34,331 nt of DNA from assembly GCA_038254525.1 (NCBI GenBank), contig JBBSGC010000008.1:1-34331 (forward strand), read 5' to 3'. The notes under the pieces were generated by a model that saw nothing but the letters and a program-made list of their open reading frames with translations, was not told the DNA's origin and ran no database searches. This document shows positions 31,041-34,331 of the stretch, piece after piece. This DNA comes from JBBSGC01 sp038254525. GTDB lineage: Bacteria; Actinomycetota; Actinomycetes; Propionibacteriales; Nocardioidaceae. The translations under genes and the position numbers were made by a program. Within the stretch, counting starts at the first letter, position 1, and every line of letters starts with the position of its first letter.

Positions 31041-31269
31041 GCGGCAAACCCGAGCCCGGCACCGAGGTGCTGTTCATCGGTGGCCGCTGATGTGCACCAC
31101 TGCTTGATCGAGGGAGACAACCTCGACATGGCACTCCGGACAGAGCCGCCAAGCGGCACGAGACCTGGACGCCGCCGTCCCGGCGTGGGTGCATCGCATC
31201 GACACCGATGACGAGCCGGTCACCCAGATCGCTCAGCGCATCGTGCAGCTGGTGGGCTGGACCCGGTAG
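31037..31269 (+). pseudogene. Remnant of a P-loop (adenylylsulfate-kinase-like) AAA-family kinase, internally deleted
   Basis: Three coding pieces lie in three different frames. Piece 1 starts at GTG 31037, overlapping the aroG stop, and reads GTEVLFIGGR before TGA 31088. Piece 2 (frame of 31089) reads DVHHCLIEGDNLDMA. Piece 3 (frame of 31141) reads AARDLDAAVPAWVHRID and ends IAQRIVQLVGW-TR at TAG 31267. In order they match the start, a middle motif and the end of an actinobacterial P-loop kinase of about 170-190 residues that I recall as having GGRSGVGKS directly after the first piece and HP.PW after the second. The P-loop itself and most of the middle are missing, so the gene cannot be functional. 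This explains the otherwise empty 299 bases between aroG and the next gene. Confidence 0.75.
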
Positions 31270-31326
31270 CACCGCTTCGACGATGGCACCTCCTCGGACC
31301 GTGACGCGGGCAGCCGACGCCATCCG

Positions 31327-31332
31327 TACGCT
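31327..31332 (+). promoter_or_regulatory. -10 box TACGCT of a leaderless promoter for the alanyl-tRNA editing gene
   Basis: TACGCT, seven bases, then ATG 31340. It is identical to the aroG -10 box. It fixes the start although the frame is open from 31208. Confidence 0.5.
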
Positions 31333-31339
31333 GGGCGGC

Positions 31340-32074
31340 ATGAGCGACCGACACGGACGCACCACGCGGCTGGAGCTGGCCGACTCGACGCTGCGGGAGT
31401 GGGCCGCGACGGTGCTCGCGAGCGACGCCGAGCAGGGCATCGTTCTCGACCGGTCGGCGTTCTATCCCGGCGGGGGCGGGCAGCCGCCCGACACCGGCGT
31501 CCTGTTGTGGAGCGGTGTGCAGACTCGGGTCGCCGGTGTTCGCAAGGGCGACGACATCTGGTTGATCCCGCACGATGACGATCCCCTCCCGCCGGTCGGG
31601 ACAAAGGTGCAGGGCGCTCTCGACGACGAACGGCGCACGCTGGTGATGCGGACCCACTCCGGCCTGCACCTACTGTCCGGGGTGGTGTTTCGCGACTACG
31701 GCGCCCTGGTCACGGGCGGCAACATGGAGCCCGGCACGGCCCGGATGGACTTCAACCTGCCGGAGGTGCCTGCCGACTTCAAGGCCCGGGTCGAGGAGGC
31801 GTGCAACTCCGAGGTGGCGGCCGACCGAGCCATCGAGGTCGACGTGCTGCCGCGCGAGGAGGCATTCGCGATCCCCGACATCATCCGCACCGCGACCAAC
31901 CTGGTCCCGCGGGAAGTCGAACTGGTCCGGATCATCGACATCGTTGGCCTCGACACCCAGGCCGACGGCGGGACCCACGTGGCGTCCACCCGCCAAATCG
32001 GCCGGATCGAGGTGGCGAAGGTCGAGAACAAGGGCAAGGGCTTTCGCCGCGTACGCGTGCGGATCGTCGACTGA
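31340..32074 (+). CDS. Alanyl-tRNA editing protein (AlaX-M-like)
   Basis: 244 residues. A free-standing version of the AlaRS editing domain that removes wrongly attached Ser or Gly from tRNA-Ala. The N-terminal subdomain has FYPGGGGQPPDTG; the zinc-site motif HSGLH supplies His106 and His110; the second zinc motif, normally CGGTH, reads DGGTH (209-213), so Cys is replaced by Asp209 while His213 is kept. Asp can still bind zinc, and I believe several actinobacterial relatives share this change. The C-terminus (VENKGKGFRRVRVRIVD) is the usual end. The start is set by the leaderless promoter. Confidence 0.9.
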   Translation: MSDRHGRTTRLELADSTLREWAATVLASDAEQGIVLDRSAFYPGGGGQPPDTGVLLWSGVQTRVAGVRKGDDIWLIPHDDDPLPPVGTKVQGALDDERRTLVMRTHSGLHLLSGVVFRDYGALVTGGNMEPGTARMDFNLPEVPADFKARVEEACNSEVAADRAIEVDVLPREEAFAIPDIIRTATNLVPREVELVRIIDIVGLDTQADGGTHVASTRQIGRIEVAKVENKGKGFRRVRVRIVD

Positions 32075-32157
32075 GCGGCGTCCTCCGCGCAACGTGGAAC
32101 CGATCCGGGTGCGGCGGAGTCCGACGAGTGTCGGTCCGGATCGGCCGAGGGAGCACG

Positions 32158-32589
32158 GTGGCTCACATCAGCAGTCGGGCCCGGTTGAAGGGGTGCGTCA
32201 TTCTCGGGTGCCTGCTGTGTGTCGCCGGTGCCGGCTGCAGCGGTGGCGACACCGGTGGGGGAGGGACTACCGAGGGGGGGTCCTGCGTTGGCCAACGCGC
32301 AACGGTCGGGCCCACTGAGGCAAGGCCAGGCGACTGGTTGTCCGTCAGAGGCCGGTTCTTCGTTCAGGACTGCGAAAACAAGACCGCTGCACCCCTCCAA
32401 GACATACCAGTCACAGTCACGCCAGCGGGGGGCAGCATCATCAGGTTCCCCCTCTTGGACGCCGCCGGTCCGCTTGGAGATGTTGACGGCACCATCACAT
32501 TGCCCGCCTCGGTGCAGCCAGGTCAGGCCGTGGTGAGGGTAGGCGACGCGCCTCCGGTCACCATCACGATCTCCGAAGGCGCCAAGTAG
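32158..32589 (+). CDS. Small secreted lipoprotein of unknown function
   Basis: 143 residues. A basic start (RARLKG) is followed by a hydrophobic core and a lipobox VAGAGC, giving a lipid-anchored Cys near residue 29. A Gly/Thr-rich spacer leads to a beta-rich domain (about 45-143) containing two cysteines (SCVGQ, QDCENK) that could form a disulfide and a PGDWLSVRGRF strand like Ig-type or carboxypeptidase-regulatory folds. I do not recognise a family. GTG 32158 has GAGGGAG four bases upstream; GTG 32128 is a weaker alternative. Codon use in the second half is less GC-rich than the neighbours. Confidence 0.7.
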   Translation: MAHISSRARLKGCVILGCLLCVAGAGCSGGDTGGGGTTEGGSCVGQRATVGPTEARPGDWLSVRGRFFVQDCENKTAAPLQDIPVTVTPAGGSIIRFPLLDAAGPLGDVDGTITLPASVQPGQAVVRVGDAPPVTITISEGAK

Positions 32590-32783
32590 TGGCTCCTTGG
32601 TGATCAAGCGCCCATCCCGACCAGGACCGTCGGCTGTTCGCCGATGCTCTGGGTAGCCGCTCACGGGCGATGACGGCGACGTGCTCTCAGAAGAGCATCG
32701 AGGGAGCCAAGCACCTCGGCATCTGGCCGCCCGGCCAGGCCGCCCGGGACTGCTTCAGCCCGGACACGCGGCCCGCGGGCGCA
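32590..32783. other. Gap of about 200 bases without a recognised gene
   Basis: The stretch between the lipoprotein and the threonine aldolase gene has an open frame ending at TAG 32784-32786 (last residues AKHLGIWPPGQAARDCFSPD). It opens with a stop near 32602 and has an internal ATG at 32670, but no ribosome site. It might be the end of a decayed gene. I see no RNA element or repeat. Confidence 0.3.
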
Positions 32784-32789
32784 TAGGGT
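32784..32789 (+). promoter_or_regulatory. -10 box TAGGGT of a leaderless promoter for the threonine aldolase gene
   Basis: TAGGGT, seven bases, then GTG 32797. The same hexamer serves the SRPBCC gene, the riboswitch transcript and probably mmsA. Confidence 0.5.
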
Positions 32790-32796
32790 CCGACGC

Positions 32797-33795
32797 GTGA
32801 TCGACCTGCGCAGCGACACCGTCACCCGGCCGACCGAGAAGATGCGGGCCGCGATGGCTGCCGCGGAGGTGGGCGACGACGTCTACGCCGACGACCCGAC
32901 GGTGCAGGAGCTCGAGGCGCGGGTCGCCGCGGAGTTCGGGCACGAGGCGGCGCTGTTCTGCGTCAGCGGCTCACTGGCCAACCTGCTGGCGGTGCGTTCG
33001 GTGGTGCCGGTCGGGCAGGAGCTGCTCTGCGAGGCGCAGGCGCACGTGGCGCGCGCGGAGCTCGGTGCACATGCCGCGGTCTTCGGCACCACGATGCGCA
33101 CCTGGTCGACCCCGAGGGGACTTCTCGATCTCGAGCAGGTCGAACGGCTGATCGCTCCCGACCTCGGTCCCTTCCTCGTGCGTACGGCTGCGTTGTCGGT
33201 CGAGAACACCCACAACTTCGGCGGCGGGACCGTGCTTCCACTCGACGGCCTGCGGCAGCTGTGGGCGCTGGCGGATCGCCACGGGCTGGCGGTGCACCTC
33301 GACGGGGCCAGGGTCTGGAACGCCGCGGTCGCCGCCGGCATCGCGCTCGCCGACTACGGGGCGGTCGCCGACGTGCTGACGGTGTCGCTGTCGAAGGGCC
33401 TCGGTGCCCCGATCGGCTCGCTGCTCCTGGGCTCGGTCGACCGGATCGCCGAGGCGCGGGTCTGGCGCAAGCGGCTCGGCGGTGGCTGGCGGCAGGCCGG
33501 CGTGCTGGCCGCGGCGGGGCTGTATGCGCTGGACCACCACGTCGAGCGGCTCGCCGAGGACCATGAGCACGCCCGGCTGCTCGCCCGCGCCTGCGGCGTC
33601 GATCCCTCGACAGTCGACACCAACATCGTGGTCGTGCCGTGCAGGGACGCCGCTGCCGTGGTCGCCGCGGCCCGCGAGGCCGGCGTGCTGACCGGCGCCG
33701 TAGGTGCCTCGACGCTGCGGCTCGTGACCCACCTGGACGTTTCGGCACCCGAAGCGCGGCGGGCGGCCGCTGTGCTGGGGCCGCTGGTCACCTGA
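32797..33795 (+). CDS. ltaE: Low-specificity L-threonine aldolase (PLP-dependent)
   Basis: 332 residues. Splits L-threonine or L-allo-threonine into glycine and acetaldehyde in the cytoplasm. The N-terminus IDLRSDTVTRPTEKMRAAM and the block GDDVYADDPTVQELE are hallmarks of the family; VHLDGARVWNAAVAAG holds the Asp that contacts PLP, and the Schiff-base lysine is Lys200 in SLSKGLGAPIGS. Other beta-hydroxy amino acids may also be substrates. The GTG start fits both the family N-terminus and the leaderless promoter. Confidence 0.93.
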   Translation: MIDLRSDTVTRPTEKMRAAMAAAEVGDDVYADDPTVQELEARVAAEFGHEAALFCVSGSLANLLAVRSVVPVGQELLCEAQAHVARAELGAHAAVFGTTMRTWSTPRGLLDLEQVERLIAPDLGPFLVRTAALSVENTHNFGGGTVLPLDGLRQLWALADRHGLAVHLDGARVWNAAVAAGIALADYGAVADVLTVSLSKGLGAPIGSLLLGSVDRIAEARVWRKRLGGGWRQAGVLAAAGLYALDHHVERLAEDHEHARLLARACGVDPSTVDTNIVVVPCRDAAAVVAAAREAGVLTGAVGASTLRLVTHLDVSAPEARRAAAVLGPLVT

Positions 33796-33816
33796 CGGCG
33801 GTGGCGGCGTGACGCC

Positions 33817-34331
33817 TCACAGCTGGCCGAGATAGAAGCGCCCCCCTTGGTCGTCGGTGCACTGGGCTGTGGTGCCGTACGGTCGCCGCTCCGGGTCGGT
33901 CGACGTGCCACCGGACTCGCGCACCCGGGTGACCGCCGTCGCGATGTCATCGACCCGCCACATCGGCACGATCACTCCCGCGTGACCGCCGGGCATGCCG
34001 AACATCGGCACCGGGTCGTCGTCGCGCCAGCGGTCCTCGCTGGTTCCGCCGTCGAAGTCCCAGCCGAACACCGTGCCGTAGAAGGCGTGTGCCCGGGCGC
34101 CGTCCTGCACCTCGTAGGTGATGTAGGTCAGGTCGCCGTGCCGTCTCCCGGTCACGGCTGGGCGCGGCTGCGACGCCCGACCCTCATAGACCGAGAACCG
34201 CATCCCCTGGTTGTCGGCGCACATCGCGACCCGTCCGTACGGCTCCTCGGTCGGCTCCTCCGCACTGCCGCCGGCCGACCTGATCACCGCCACCGCCTCG
34301 TCGGTGGAGTCGACGACGTACGTGCAGAACA
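33817..34331 (-). CDS. VOC (glyoxalase/bleomycin-resistance) family protein, 5' end outside the window
   Basis: The frame continues past the right edge, so at least 171 residues are visible and the N-terminus is missing. Two VOC modules are present: the end of the first (VDSTDEAVAVIRSAGG ... PYGRVAMCADNQGMRFSVYE) and a complete second one (GDLTYITYEVQDGARAHAFYGTVFGWDF ... VDDIATAVTRVRESGGT ... DDQGGRFYLGQL). The function of this subgroup is generally unknown. It converges with the threonine aldolase gene, 21 bases apart. Confidence 0.85.
   Translation of the reverse strand, partial: FCTYVVDSTDEAVAVIRSAGGSAEEPTEEPYGRVAMCADNQGMRFSVYEGRASQPRPAVTGRRHGDLTYITYEVQDGARAHAFYGTVFGWDFDGGTSEDRWRDDDPVPMFGMPGGHAGVIVPMWRVDDIATAVTRVRESGGTSTDPERRPYGTTAQCTDDQGGRFYLGQL

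Noticed and set aside
1..34331. Mobile elements, CRISPR arrays, prophage, toxin-antitoxin or defence systems
   Set aside because: No transposase, integrase, terminal inverted repeats, spaced direct repeats or known defence domains are visible; apart from the kinase remnant the region is compact core genome.

Overview
This window comes from a high-GC actinobacterium. The evidence is the GC-rich third codon positions, frequent GTG and TTG starts, many leaderless promoters with a TANNNT -10 box, a diheme QcrC with the ctaE-qcrCAB order, a class II DAHP synthase and a group III phosphofructokinase. From memory, the gene order resembles Mycobacterium tuberculosis Rv2178c-Rv2196 (aroG, acyltransferase, SRPBCC protein, short neighbour, fadD15, NlpC/P60, exonuclease/UvrC-like protein, trpD, ctaE-qcrCAB) and the equivalent Streptomyces region. 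I cannot name the genus.

Layout. 1-1453: the end of an unidentified gene and a lipoprotein L,D-transpeptidase. 1486-5734 (minus strand): the respiratory operon ctaE-qcrC-qcrA-qcrB. 5853-7397: a stand-alone receiver-like protein and trpD. 7440-9646 (minus): a stand-alone Lrp/AsnC ligand-binding (RAM) protein and a DEDDh-exonuclease/GIY-YIG fusion. 9756-11545: a coiled-coil NYN-domain protein and a small Cys-rich protein. 11546-15532: a cyclic di-AMP riboswitch upstream of an NlpC/P60 hydrolase, then two membrane metallopeptidase genes. 15546-17823 (minus): a NarL-type two-component system. 17985-20682: fadD and, divergently, a short conserved protein and an SRPBCC protein. 20829-24815: two tandem ROK sugar kinases, mmsA and a GtrA-like protein. 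24825-26581 (minus): a TIGR00300 (LOR/SDH-type) protein with a proline-rich membrane protein. 26724-31040: an acyltransferase, a DUF1028 protein, a phosphofructokinase with residues typical of pyrophosphate-dependent enzymes, and class II DAHP synthase. 31037-34331: a decayed P-loop kinase gene, an alanyl-tRNA editing protein, a small lipoprotein, a threonine aldolase and a partial VOC protein.

The genes are mostly core housekeeping functions: aerobic respiration, aromatic amino acid synthesis (aroG, trpD), glycolysis (ROK kinases, phosphofructokinase), lipid activation and acylation, and cell-wall remodelling (L,D-transpeptidase, NlpC/P60). I see no insertion sequence, prophage, CRISPR array, tRNA or rRNA. 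The most notable items are the c-di-AMP riboswitch, the predicted PPi-dependent phosphofructokinase, the internally deleted kinase pseudogene behind aroG, the tandem ROK pair, and a consistent series of leaderless promoters, some sharing bases with the TAG stop codon of the gene before.
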